The notes under the pieces are model-generated. The model was not told the DNA's origin and ran no database searches. It saw nothing but the letters and a program-made list of their open reading frames with translations. The position numbers were made by a program, and so were the translations under genes. DNA of 56,350 nt from an uncultured Oscillospiraceae bacterium (GTDB lineage Bacteria; Bacillota; Clostridia; Oscillospirales; Ruminococcaceae), in NCBI GenBank assembly GCA_934454435.1, contig CAKSGA010000002.1, positions 1-56,350 of the forward strand, read 5' to 3'. This document shows, one piece after another, positions 34,291 to 42,047 of this stretch (positions are counted from its first letter, which is position 1; every line of letters begins with the position of its first letter).

Positions 34291-35778
34291 TTACTCAGCG
34301 TTTTTGTAGCTGCACCTGAATTCAGTGAATTCAGCGGTCCCGCCCACAGCGAAAAGTCCGGTCATGACTCCCGTGAAGCCCTCTGCGACTTCGCTGGAGA
34401 GGTACTTTGTGCTGCCGTAGCCAAGCTGGAGCTCCCTGCCGTCCTGTACAACGAAGAAGCTGTACCCGAAGCAGTCCGCACGGATAATCAGCCTTGCGGA
34501 GTCCCCGGTGATGGGAACGGAATTCTGGCGGTGCTTTATTCCGCCTATATTCAGCATGAGAACTGCGTTACAGCCGCTGTCGTTCTGCTCAAGGAAGATA
34601 TCGTAGTGCTCATTCTCGGTGATTAGCACGGTCAGACCACCACGGCCGCCGCTTACTTTCACGTCAGCCTGCATGTCCATGTGGAATTCACGCTGGCGCA
34701 TTGCAACGAACGTGGGGGAGTCCACATCATCGAGGGTGATGTCTGTGCCGTGGAGCACTGCCTTGTCGTCGGAAAGCTCATAGTTTTCCATGTGCGGGTG
34801 GCGCATGAAGCTCCACTCAACGTCCCAGCGGGTGTTCGCAAAGGTGAATTCCCGCTGCGGCTGCTGCACGAAATCTCCCTTTATTTCATAGAACTCGTCA
34901 GTGGTGCCGTCCTTTCCGCAGGTGAACCAGCCGTCCTCGCCGAACTGCACAGGGGTCAGGAAAACCTCTCTGCCGAGGTGGTGGTACGGGCGCCAGATAT
35001 GCTGCTGACGGAAGCCAAGGGACAGCACATGCCAGTCCCCGTACTTATCCTGAATAAGATCGCCGTGACCTATACCCTGAATGATGAACGGAGCCTTGTT
35101 GCGGTTTGTCAGCACAGGGTTGTGCGGGTTGCCCTCAAAGGGACCCCACACGGAATCTGCCCGGGCGCAGGTGATCATGTGACCGTACTCCGTGCCGCCC
35201 TCGGCAGCCATGAGGTAGTAGGTGCCGTTGATCTTGTAGAGGTGGGGGCTCTCAAGGTAACGTCCGCCGGAGCCCTGCCAGATACAGCGGCTTGGGGAGA
35301 GCTTCTTTCCGGTGGAGATGTCGATCTCGCACTGTACCACGCCGCCTACGCCGTTATCATCAGCGCCGTTGCTCATGAAATAAACGTGACCGTTCTCCTC
35401 GAACAGAGAGGGGTCGATACCGCCCTGGTCAACATAGATGGGCTCTGACCACTCACCGTGGATATCGTCAGTCCAGACGTAGAAGTTCTGGTGGGTGGTG
35501 TCGTTTGTGGTGACCATGTAAAATCTTCCGTTTATGCAGCGTATAGTCGGCGCAAACACGCCGCCGGAACTGTTTATCTTATCCAGCATTACCTGGCTCT
35601 TTCTGGTGAGCACATGGCCTGTCTGCTTCCAGTTCACAAGGTCGTCGCTCTCGAAAAGCGGAACGCCGGGGAAGTACTGGAACGAGCTGCATACAAGGTA
35701 GTATTTTCCGTTGCTCTCGCAGACGCTCGGGTCGGGGTAGAAGCCGGATACGACAGGGTTCTGATATTTCATGTTCAT
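34291..35778 (-). CDS. GH43 family glycosidase (beta-xylosidase/arabinofuranosidase)
   Basis: 495 aa, no signal peptide, so it acts on imported oligosaccharides. Five-bladed propeller domain at ~1-300 with NPVVSGFYPDPSVC (general base Asp), GGIDPSLFEENG (pKa-setting Asp) and GGRYLESPHLYK (acid Glu). A C-terminal beta-sandwich (~320-490, CBM/DUF1349-like) completes the architecture of GH43 beta-xylosidases. A second ATG two codons later fits the AAAGGA site at least as well, so the start may be 35772. The promoter lies directly upstream. It is the only sugar hydrolase in this part and stands alone. Confidence 0.92.
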   Translation of the reverse strand: MNMKYQNPVVSGFYPDPSVCESNGKYYLVCSSFQYFPGVPLFESDDLVNWKQTGHVLTRKSQVMLDKINSSGGVFAPTIRCINGRFYMVTTNDTTHQNFYVWTDDIHGEWSEPIYVDQGGIDPSLFEENGHVYFMSNGADDNGVGGVVQCEIDISTGKKLSPSRCIWQGSGGRYLESPHLYKINGTYYLMAAEGGTEYGHMITCARADSVWGPFEGNPHNPVLTNRNKAPFIIQGIGHGDLIQDKYGDWHVLSLGFRQQHIWRPYHHLGREVFLTPVQFGEDGWFTCGKDGTTDEFYEIKGDFVQQPQREFTFANTRWDVEWSFMRHPHMENYELSDDKAVLHGTDITLDDVDSPTFVAMRQREFHMDMQADVKVSGGRGGLTVLITENEHYDIFLEQNDSGCNAVLMLNIGGIKHRQNSVPITGDSARLIIRADCFGYSFFVVQDGRELQLGYGSTKYLSSEVAEGFTGVMTGLFAVGGTAEFTEFRCSYKNAE

Positions 35779-35808
35779 GGTTCCTTTCTGATGTGATTAT
35801 CATTTATT

Positions 35809-35837
35809 ATTGTATCACAAAATTTCCTCCGCTGCAA
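35809..35837 (-). promoter_or_regulatory. Promoter of the GH43 gene
   Basis: Minus strand TTGCAG (35832-35837), 17-base spacer, TACAAT (35809-35814). Confidence 0.55.
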
Positions 35838-35890
35838 CCTGCTTCCGGACAAAAATTAGCACAAAACGGACATGTGCCCGGGGAAATATA

Positions 35891-35921
35891 TAAAAGGGCT
35901 GTGTCGGTATAACAGCCCTCT
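35891..35921 (-). terminator. Terminator of spo0A
   Basis: Stem AGGGCTGT / ACAGCCCT (35895-35919); the minus-strand tail is TTTTATAT. Confidence 0.75.
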
Positions 35922-35942
35922 GTTATATTATGCCATGAATTT

Positions 35943-36725
35943 TCAGCTTCTCTGGTAAGCCGGGACGTTGCTGCGGGACTTGAACTTCAGCCTGAGATGG
36001 TCAGCGATGAGCGCAATGAACTCGGAGTTGGTAGGCTTGCCACGGCTGGTGTGGACGGTGTAAGAGAAGATCCTGGTCAGGACGTCTATGTCGCCACGGT
36101 CCCAGGCGATCTCGATAGCGTGACGGATAGCACGCTCGACCCTGGAGCTGGTGGTCTGGTAGCGCTTCGCAACAGTCGGATAAAGCAGCTTGGTGACGCA
36201 GTTTATCATCTCATCGTTGTTCACTGAGAGCATTATAGCTGTACGGAGATAGTGGTAGCCCTTTATGTGCGCCGGAATTCCTACTTGATGGATTATCTCG
36301 GTGACTGCACATTCAAGATCGGTTTCGTCCGGGACTGCTTCAGGCTCCTCGCCTGCTGAACACAGACGCTCCACACGGCTGACCAGGTACTGCGGATCCA
36401 CCGGCTTCACCATTACCCCTGCGGCGCCTGCGTTGATGGCGTCACGCTCCAGGCGTGGGTCGTCAGTCCCGGATACTATAATAACGTTCGGACAGTACTT
36501 CTTCTCCGTCTTAAGCCTGCGAATGACCTCCACGGCGTCACAGTATGGCATTTTGGCTTCCAGTACCGCAACGTCCGGCGCTTCTGACTTTATGGAGCTC
36601 AGGACCGCATTTCCGTCACAGTGCCGTGTGATTGCGTACATTCCCGCTCCTTTCAGGGCGCCTGCCCATGCCATTCCGCAGTCTGCGGTGTCGTTTCCGA
36701 TAAGTACCTTGATCCTGTTTGTCAT
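35943..36725 (-). CDS. spo0A: Sporulation response regulator Spo0A with degenerate receiver
   Basis: 260 aa. Receiver domain (~5-120) joined to the characteristic Spo0A DNA-binding domain (~138-255: IIHQVGIPAHIKGYHYLRTA, YPTVAKRYQTTSSRVERAIR, RGKPTNSEFIALI). The DNA-binding half is highly conserved, so identity is secure. In the receiver, the phospho-acceptor Asp56 of Bacillus is Glu (VAVLEAKMP, codon GAA) and the acidic pair Asp10/Asp11 is Gly-Asn (VLIGNDTA); the switch Thr is Ser (IIVSGT) and the Lys is kept (MVKPVD). It therefore cannot be phosphorylated in the normal way. GGAGGT precedes the ATG. The sporulation regulator gene spoIIID lies upstream on the same strand. Confidence 0.95.
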   Translation of the reverse strand: MTNRIKVLIGNDTADCGMAWAGALKGAGMYAITRHCDGNAVLSSIKSEAPDVAVLEAKMPYCDAVEVIRRLKTEKKYCPNVIIVSGTDDPRLERDAINAGAAGVMVKPVDPQYLVSRVERLCSAGEEPEAVPDETDLECAVTEIIHQVGIPAHIKGYHYLRTAIMLSVNNDEMINCVTKLLYPTVAKRYQTTSSRVERAIRHAIEIAWDRGDIDVLTRIFSYTVHTSRGKPTNSEFIALIADHLRLKFKSRSNVPAYQRS

Positions 36726-36814
36726 AATTTACCTCCATGTTGTTATTCCTTTTGCGCCCGGATATTTTCCCCTTCGGCGTCTTGTGCGGAATGTCTGTTT
36801 TTTTCTGCTATTTA

Positions 36815-36843
36815 ATAATACCATATTCTGGATAAAATTTCAA
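36815..36843 (-). promoter_or_regulatory. Promoter of spo0A
   Basis: Minus strand TTGAAA (36838-36843), 17-base spacer, TATTAT (36815-36820), about 90 bases ahead of the start. The rest of 36844-37014 shows nothing recognised. Confidence 0.65.
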
Positions 36844-37014
36844 TAGTTTTATGGAAAATATTTGAAAAATGATTTCCCGCCAGAATATCCTAACAACCTC
36901 CCTCAAATGCGATAACAATACAGTTTCCAGACATTACCAGCCAATCAAAGCCGATGCAGCTTATATAATTCTTAACACTTTCTTAACGCCCCGGAGGCTG
37001 GAAATCACAAAAAG

Positions 37015-37038
37015 ATCCCCCTGGAAAATCAGGGGGAC
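37015..37038 (-). terminator. Terminator of spoIIID
   Basis: Stem TCCCCCTG / CAGGGGGA; the minus strand continues with TCTTTTTG. Confidence 0.8.
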
Positions 37039-37044
37039 GAGGAT

Positions 37045-37335
37045 TTATGTATGCTGCTGCATTCGCCGGCGGGAGATCTCGGCGTATTTCTCCTTTGTTG
37101 CCTGACCTCCCCGCAGGTGACGTTCCTGCTTGTTTCTGTCCAGGACTGTCTTGACCTCATCGTGGAGCTGCTTGTTCACCTGCTCCAGACGTGCCGTGAT
37201 GTCCTGATGGACTGTGCTTTTGCTTATCCCGAAATGCTTTGCCGCTGAGCGTACTGTCGCATTGTTTTCTACTATATAATGTCCGAGTGTGACACATCTT
37301 TCCTGATCAATTTCCCCATTTGTATCTTTCTTCAA
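37045..37335 (-). CDS. spoIIID: Sporulation transcriptional regulator SpoIIID
   Basis: 96 aa, matching the family length. Helix-turn-helix GHYIVENNATVRSAAKHFGI followed by SKSTVHQDITARL, then NKQERHLRGGQATKEKY, all signature blocks of SpoIIID, the mother-cell DNA-binding protein acting after sigma-E. The start codon is TTG (37335), with GGGGGTG 8 bases upstream; no in-frame ATG fits. Transcribed separately from spo0A (terminator in between). The TTG start may keep expression low. Confidence 0.93.
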   Translation of the reverse strand: MKKDTNGEIDQERCVTLGHYIVENNATVRSAAKHFGISKSTVHQDITARLEQVNKQLHDEVKTVLDRNKQERHLRGGQATKEKYAEISRRRMQQHT

Positions 37336-37513
37336 TTAAATCGCACCCCCGTCGTATGATGTGGTTTTCACGCTCCTCATATCCGCAGCGTGTCTGCGGA
37401 CGTCTCTTTTTCACATCTTATGAGGAAGTTCGGGGATATATTACTGATATTCCGCTTCGGACAGCCATTTGCGGGCATTTGCGAAAAAAACTAAGAAAAA
37501 TTTGCAAAACCCC

Positions 37514-37542
37514 TTGACATATTCAAAAAAATATGCTAAAAT
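37514..37542 (+). promoter_or_regulatory. Promoter of cysK
   Basis: TTGACA (37514-37519), 17-base spacer, TAAAAT (37537-37542). Confidence 0.8.
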
Positions 37543-37543
37543 C

Positions 37544-37571
37544 ATACCAAGCTGATAGGTGATGTTGGTAT
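37544..37571. promoter_or_regulatory. Inverted repeat at the cysK transcription start
   Basis: ATACCAA (37544-37550) and TTGGTAT (37565-37571) form a perfect 7-base inverted repeat right after the -10 box. A candidate site for a cysteine-metabolism repressor of the Rrf2/CymR kind, or a 5' hairpin. Confidence 0.45.
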
Positions 37572-37628
37572 TGACGGAAAAGCCACACCGCCGCAGGATA
37601 ATTCGAATGAATGAAAAGGAGAACTACT

Positions 37629-38558
37629 ATGAGAGTTTATCAGACCATTACAGACACCATCGGACATACCCCCCTTCTTGAAGTGACCAAGATCGAAGCA
37701 GAGGAGCAGGCAGTCGCAAAGATCTTTGCTAAGCTGGAGCTTTTTAACCCGGCAGGCAGCGTTAAGGACAGAGTAGCAGCAGCTATGATCAACGACGCTG
37801 AGAAGAGAGGCGTTCTGAAGCCCGACAGCGTTATCATCGAGCCGACCAGCGGCAACACCGGTATCGGACTTGCTTCCGTTGCAGCAGCAAGAAACTACCG
37901 TATAATCATCGTGATGCCCGAAACCATGAGCATCGAGCGCCGCAATCTGATGAAGGCATACGGCGCAGAGCTGGTGCTGACTGACGGTGCAAAGGGAATG
38001 AAGGGTGCGATCGCAAAGGCGGAGGAGCTTGCAAAGGAGATCCCCGGCGGCTTCATTCCGTCCCAGTTTACCAACCCTGCTTACCCGGCTGTTCACGAAG
38101 CTGCCACCGGTCCCGAGATCTGGGAGGATACTGACGGCAAGGTGGACATCTTCGTTGCAGGCGTAGGAACCGGCGGAACCGTCAGCGGCGTTGGCAGATA
38201 TCTCAAGAGCAAGAACCCGAACGTCAAGGTAGTGGCTGTTGAGCCCAAGACCTCTCCGGTTCTTTCCGAGGGCAAGGCAGGTCCCCACAAGATCCAGGGT
38301 ATCGGCGCAGGCTTCGTTCCGGAGACCCTCGACACCAAGATCTACGACGAGATCATTCCGGTTGACAACGATGACGCTTTCGCTACCGGCAGACGTATCG
38401 CACGCACCCAGGGCGTTCTGGTGGGAATTTCCTCCGGCGCTGCTATGTGGGCTGCTATCCAGCTCGCTAAGCGTCCTGAGAACAAGGGCAAGAATATCGT
38501 TGTTCTTCTCCCCGATACCGGTGAGAGATACCTGTCCACTGCAATGTTCGCAGAATAA
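37629..38558 (+). CDS. cysK: Cysteine synthase A (O-acetylserine sulfhydrylase)
   Basis: 309 aa PLP enzyme making cysteine from O-acetylserine and sulfide. The PLP lysine is in [11 protein letters not shown]; the substrate loop reads [12 protein letters not shown]; the phosphate-binding loop reads [13 protein letters not shown]-terminal EGISSGAA-type block present as [18 protein letters not shown] lies 8 bases before the ATG at 37629. It has its own promoter, a putative operator and a terminator. The cysteine desulfurase downstream uses the product, but it is a separate unit. Confidence 0.96.
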   Translation: MRVYQTITDTIGHTPLLEVTKIEAEEQAVAKIFAKLELFNPAGSVKDRVAAAMINDAEKRGVLKPDSVIIEPTSGNTGIGLASVAAARNYRIIIVMPETMSIERRNLMKAYGAELVLTDGAKGMKGAIAKAEELAKEIPGGFIPSQFTNPAYPAVHEAATGPEIWEDTDGKVDIFVAGVGTGGTVSGVGRYLKSKNPNVKVVAVEPKTSPVLSEGKAGPHKIQGIGAGFVPETLDTKIYDEIIPVDNDDAFATGRRIARTQGVLVGISSGAAMWAAIQLAKRPENKGKNIVVLLPDTGERYLSTAMFAE

Positions 38559-38603
38559 TAGGCAAATTTCGTAATAAAGGTGTCTGCTTCGCAGATGACT
38601 AAT

Positions 38604-38637
38604 AATGGGCTGCAATAAATTTGCAGCCCATTTTGTT
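38604..38637 (+). terminator. Terminator of cysK
   Basis: Stem AATGGGCTGCA / TGCAGCCCATT followed by TTGTTTTG; closely resembles the terminator at 47417. Confidence 0.85.
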
Positions 38638-38662
38638 TTGTTTTTATATAGTATTGTTGTGT

Positions 38663-38830
38663 GGTACCTGATAGTTCGTGTGAAAACATACTCAATTAGG
38701 TGCTCCTACAGCTGTATGCCCGCCGGGGCACCCGGCAAAATTGTAGAAAAACCAGGGTACCTGATAGTTCGTGTGAAAACGCTCTCAATCAGGTGCACCT
38801 ACAGCCGTATTGGCCGTCGGGGCACCCGAC
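38663..38830 (+). ncRNA. Tandem structured motif (candidate riboswitch-like pair)
   Basis: Two direct copies (38663-38736 and 38756-38830) about 75 bases each, sharing an identical 5' block of 25 bases. Each can form a pairing of ACCTGAT with AT(C/T)AGGT and a 3' hairpin: GCCGGGgcaCCCGGC in copy A, GTCGGGgcaCCCGAC in copy B, a compensating base-pair change. Other constant parts are GTGTGAAAAC and CTACAGC(C/T)GTAT. A terminator follows 8 bases later. No known class recognised; the functional strand is assumed from the terminator. Confidence 0.5.
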
Positions 38831-38838
38831 ACCAAAAA

Positions 38839-38864
38839 CCCCCGGGGGTGACCGGGGGCTTTTG
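38839..38864 (+). terminator. Terminator after the tandem motif
   Basis: Stem CCCCCGG / CCGGGGG (38839-38858) followed by CTTTT. The remaining DNA to 39171 is AT-rich leader/promoter region with no secure -35/-10 pair. Confidence 0.75.
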
Positions 38865-38889
38865 GAATTGGAGGATCATATATTTTATC

Positions 38890-38931
38890 ATGAATAATAT
38901 GGAGTTGTTCTTTGTTCTGTATATATTGTAG
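38890..38931 (+). CDS. Possible 13-aa hydrophobic leader peptide
   Basis: Encodes MNNMELFFVLYIL. GGAGG lies 14 bases before the ATG, further than optimal (closer to the second Met is worse). It follows the tandem motif and terminator, so it could be the product such a motif controls, or chance. Confidence 0.2.
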   Translation: MNNMELFFVLYIL

Positions 38932-39171
38932 CACTGACGGTAGGAAAAATCAATATATATGACAACATTGTAACCGGATTTTCAGGCATTGTCATATTTC
39001 AGTAACTTTTACGGGAGTTTTGTAACCGTTTTGTAACCTTTTGTTGTTTAGCCGTAAACACAATGAAATAAAAGTGAAAATTTCAAAAAAAGACTGTTCA
39101 AATGCCGGGTTTTGTGATATACTGTTATAGTATATAATGCAAATACTATGTGTAGAAAAGGGAGATATGAC

Positions 39172-40266
39172 ATGATATATCTTGACAGCGCAGCCACCAC
39201 AAAGCCGTGCGAAGAGGCTGTGGAGGCGATCGCTAACTCCATGCGTGACAGTTTCGGGAACGCAAGCTCGCTCCATGGCATGGGGATCCGCTCTGAAAAA
39301 ATAATAGCAGCCGCAAAAAAGACGCTCCTTTCCAAGCTGGGGGAGGGCGACATAATATTTACCTCCGGCGCTACGGAGAGCAGCAACACCGCTCTCAACA
39401 GCGTTGCAGAGCTCTACCGCAGGACCGGCAGCAGGATAGTCACCACGGCTATCGAGCATCCTTCAGTTGCAAACGTAATGAACCGCCTGGAGGAACACGG
39501 ATTTGAGGTCGTGAGGCTGGCGCCTAAAGACCACCCGGACTTTGTGCAGGCGCTCGCTGACGCAGTGGACGAGCACACCATGCTGATCAGCTGCATGGCG
39601 GTAAACAACGAAACCGGCTTCGCCGTTGACGTGAAGCGGCTCTACAGGCTCGTGAAAAAGAAAAATCCCAGGACCATCGTACATATCGATGCTGTTCAGG
39701 GGTTCCTGAAAGTTCCGCTGGAGGGTGACCTTATCAGCATTTCCGGACATAAGATACACGCCAGCAAGGGCATCGGCGCTCTCTACATAAAAAAAGGAAT
39801 ACGCCTTGCACCGCTGCTGCTCGGCGGAGGTCAGCAGAAAAATCTCCGCAGCGGTACCGAGCCGGTGGAGCTCATAGCCGGACTGGACGCCGCAGTCAAG
39901 GCGTATCACGGCACTGAGGAGCACTTCTCGGCGCTGAAGGATCACCTGCTGGAACGGCTCGCCGGGCTGGAGGGCATTACCGTGAACTCCGGCAGCGACT
40001 GCCTGCCGAATATCGTCAATTTCAGCGTGGAGGGCGTCCGCTCAGAAATTATGCTGCATTCGCTGGAGGAACGTGAGATATACGTTTCCAGCGGCTCGGC
40101 GTGCTCCAGGGGCAAGACCAGCGGAGTGCTGGCGGCGTTCGGCGTTCCGGACAAACTTGCAGACAGCGCAGTCAGGGTCAGCATGTGCGCTGACACCACG
40201 GAAGCGGACATGGACGCTCTTGCAGACGGAATAAGCGCAGGAATTCAGCGCTTCCGCAGAAAGTAA
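39172..40266 (+). CDS. Cysteine desulfurase (NifS/IscS-like)
   Basis: 364 aa PLP enzyme that removes sulfur from cysteine and passes it on as persulfide. Starts MIYLDSAATTKP; the PLP lysine is in ISGHKIHASKGIGALYI; the active-site Cys is in SSGSACSRGKTSG; the phosphate-cup block is FTSGATESSNTAL. The ATG at 39172 follows GGGAGATATGAC. The gene for ThiI starts 17 bases downstream, so this is the dedicated sulfur donor (NifZ-type) for tRNA 4-thiouridine and possibly thiamine thiazole synthesis. Confidence 0.93.
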   Translation: MIYLDSAATTKPCEEAVEAIANSMRDSFGNASSLHGMGIRSEKIIAAAKKTLLSKLGEGDIIFTSGATESSNTALNSVAELYRRTGSRIVTTAIEHPSVANVMNRLEEHGFEVVRLAPKDHPDFVQALADAVDEHTMLISCMAVNNETGFAVDVKRLYRLVKKKNPRTIVHIDAVQGFLKVPLEGDLISISGHKIHASKGIGALYIKKGIRLAPLLLGGGQQKNLRSGTEPVELIAGLDAAVKAYHGTEEHFSALKDHLLERLAGLEGITVNSGSDCLPNIVNFSVEGVRSEIMLHSLEEREIYVSSGSACSRGKTSGVLAAFGVPDKLADSAVRVSMCADTTEADMDALADGISAGIQRFRRK

Positions 40267-40283
40267 GGATAAAGGAAACGGAT

Positions 40284-41480
40284 ATGAAAGAAATTATTCT
40301 CGTAAAATACGGAGAGATTGCCCTCAAGGGTCTGAACAAGTCTACCTTTGAGGACATGCTCCAGAAAAATATAAAGCGCCGTCTGAAGAAGCTCGGAACG
40401 TTCGAGTTCTACCGCAGACAGTCCACTATTTACATCACCCCTCCCGAGGGCGTGGATATGGACGAGGTGATCTCACGGCTCCAGAAGATATTCGGCATCA
40501 GTGCGATACAGCGCTGCGCCGTGTTCCCCAAGGACTTCAGCGTTATCGCTGAGCACGCCGGGGAGTATCTGCGGGAAGCCCTCGAGGGTGCAAAGACTTT
40601 CAAGGTGGAGTCCAAGCGCAGCGACAAGGCTTTCCCGATGAAAACGCCGGAGATCCAGGAGGAGCTGGGCGCTGTTATTCTGGAGGCGTTCCCGCATCTC
40701 GGCGTTGACGTCCACGACCCGGAGGTCAAGGTAAGGCTCGAGATACGTGACAACGGCGCATATCTCAGCGCCCTCAGACTTCCCGGCGCCGGCGGAATGC
40801 CCGTGGGAAGCTCCGGCAAGAGCCTGCTGATGCTTTCCGGCGGTATCGACAGCCCGGTGGCAGGCTACATGATGGCAAAGCGTGGTCTTATCGTGGACTG
40901 TATTCACTACGTGAGCCCGCCCTATACCTCCGAACGTGCACGCATGAAGGTCGAGGCGCTCTGCGAGAAGCTCACCGACTGGTGCGGCGACATCATCTTC
41001 TATTGCGTTCCTTTCACGGAGCTGCAGGAAGCGCTGCGGGACAACTGCCCCGAGGAGCTCTTCACGGTGCTCATGCGCAGACTTATGGTGAAGATCGCCA
41101 ACCGTGTCTGCGCCGCTAATGACTACGGTGCTATAATCACCGGCGAGAGTGTTGCGCAGGTAGCGAGCCAGACCCTCCCGGCGATATTCTGCACGAATGC
41201 GGCGGCGGAGTATCCGGTGTTCCGTCCGGTCATCGGTATGGACAAGCGGGAGATAGTGGACATTTCAAGGCACATCGACACTTTCGATATCTCCACCCTG
41301 CCGTATGAGGATTGCTGCACGGTGTTCTCACCGAAGCACCCCAAGACCCGCCCCTCGCTGGAGGAGATACTGAAAGCGGAAGCGTCCTTCGACTTTGAGC
41401 CGCTGATAGAAAAGGCGGTCGCAGAAACTGAGGTGAAAAGGTTCAGGTACGGTCAGCGCACCGTTGACCTGGATATGTGA
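40284..41480 (+). CDS. thiI: tRNA 4-thiouridine synthetase ThiI
   Basis: 398 aa. N-terminal ferredoxin-like and THUMP domains (~1-165; ILVKYGEIALKGLNKSTFE), then the PP-loop ATPase domain with LMLSGGIDSPVAGYMMAKRG. TGESVAQVASQTL and EDCCTVFSPKHPKTRP are ThiI hallmarks. There is no C-terminal rhodanese domain, as usual in Firmicutes, where the adjacent desulfurase delivers sulfur. AAGGAAAC precedes the start. The CinA-type gene begins one base after the stop. Confidence 0.95.
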   Translation: MKEIILVKYGEIALKGLNKSTFEDMLQKNIKRRLKKLGTFEFYRRQSTIYITPPEGVDMDEVISRLQKIFGISAIQRCAVFPKDFSVIAEHAGEYLREALEGAKTFKVESKRSDKAFPMKTPEIQEELGAVILEAFPHLGVDVHDPEVKVRLEIRDNGAYLSALRLPGAGGMPVGSSGKSLLMLSGGIDSPVAGYMMAKRGLIVDCIHYVSPPYTSERARMKVEALCEKLTDWCGDIIFYCVPFTELQEALRDNCPEELFTVLMRRLMVKIANRVCAANDYGAIITGESVAQVASQTLPAIFCTNAAAEYPVFRPVIGMDKREIVDISRHIDTFDISTLPYEDCCTVFSPKHPKTRPSLEEILKAEASFDFEPLIEKAVAETEVKRFRYGQRTVDLDM

Positions 41481-41481
41481 T

Positions 41482-41982
41482 ATGACGGTTGACGAATGTT
41501 ATCACGAAACAGGCAGACTGGCAGCGAAGCTGGTCGCTGAGTGCTCCGCACGGGGGCTGAAGATCTCCACGGCGGAGAGCTGCACCGGTGGAATGGTTTC
41601 CGGCGCTGTGACGTCGGTTTCCGGGAGCTCGGCGGTGATAGAGCTGGGCATATGCTCCTACTCGAACCGCATAAAGCATGAGGTGCTGGGCGTCAGCAAT
41701 GCGATACTCGACAGGTTCACGGAGTACAGCGTTCAGTGCGCCGAAGCGATGGCGGAGGGAGTCCGCAGGCTCGCCGGGGCGGACTTCGCAGTGTCTACCA
41801 CCGGCGTGGCGGGTCCCACCGGGGGCAGCGAAGAGCACCCGGTCGGGGAAGTTTGCATAGCAGTGAGCGGCAAGGACGGCTGCCAGGGGGAGCGCTTCGT
41901 GTTCCCCGGGGACAGGGAGCAGGTCCGGGCGCAGGCGGCGCTCAAAGCGCTGGAGCTGCTTTCAGATAAGGTGAGCTCCTGA
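41482..41982 (+). CDS. CinA-type nicotinamide-nucleotide amidase
   Basis: 166 aa, the stand-alone C-terminal CinA domain (PncC). Blocks: ISTAESCTGGMVSGAVTSV (active-site Ser-Cys-Thr), GICSYSNRIKHEVLGV, EYSVQCAEAMAEGVRRL and VSTTGVAGPTGGSEEHPVG. It deamidates NMN in pyridine nucleotide salvage. Its start at 41482 lies one base beyond the thiI stop and has only a weak ribosome site, so translation is probably coupled to thiI. Confidence 0.9.
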   Translation: MTVDECYHETGRLAAKLVAECSARGLKISTAESCTGGMVSGAVTSVSGSSAVIELGICSYSNRIKHEVLGVSNAILDRFTEYSVQCAEAMAEGVRRLAGADFAVSTTGVAGPTGGSEEHPVGEVCIAVSGKDGCQGERFVFPGDREQVRAQAALKALELLSDKVSS

Positions 41983-42047
41983 AACAGATCTGCGGCATGC
42001 AGTCTGATCTCGGGTGATCATTAGAACAAAGGCTTAGGGGGAATATT

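Noticed and set aside
38663..38830. CRISPR array
   Set aside because: Only two units, about 75 bases each, not identical, with a ~20-base gap and no cas genes.
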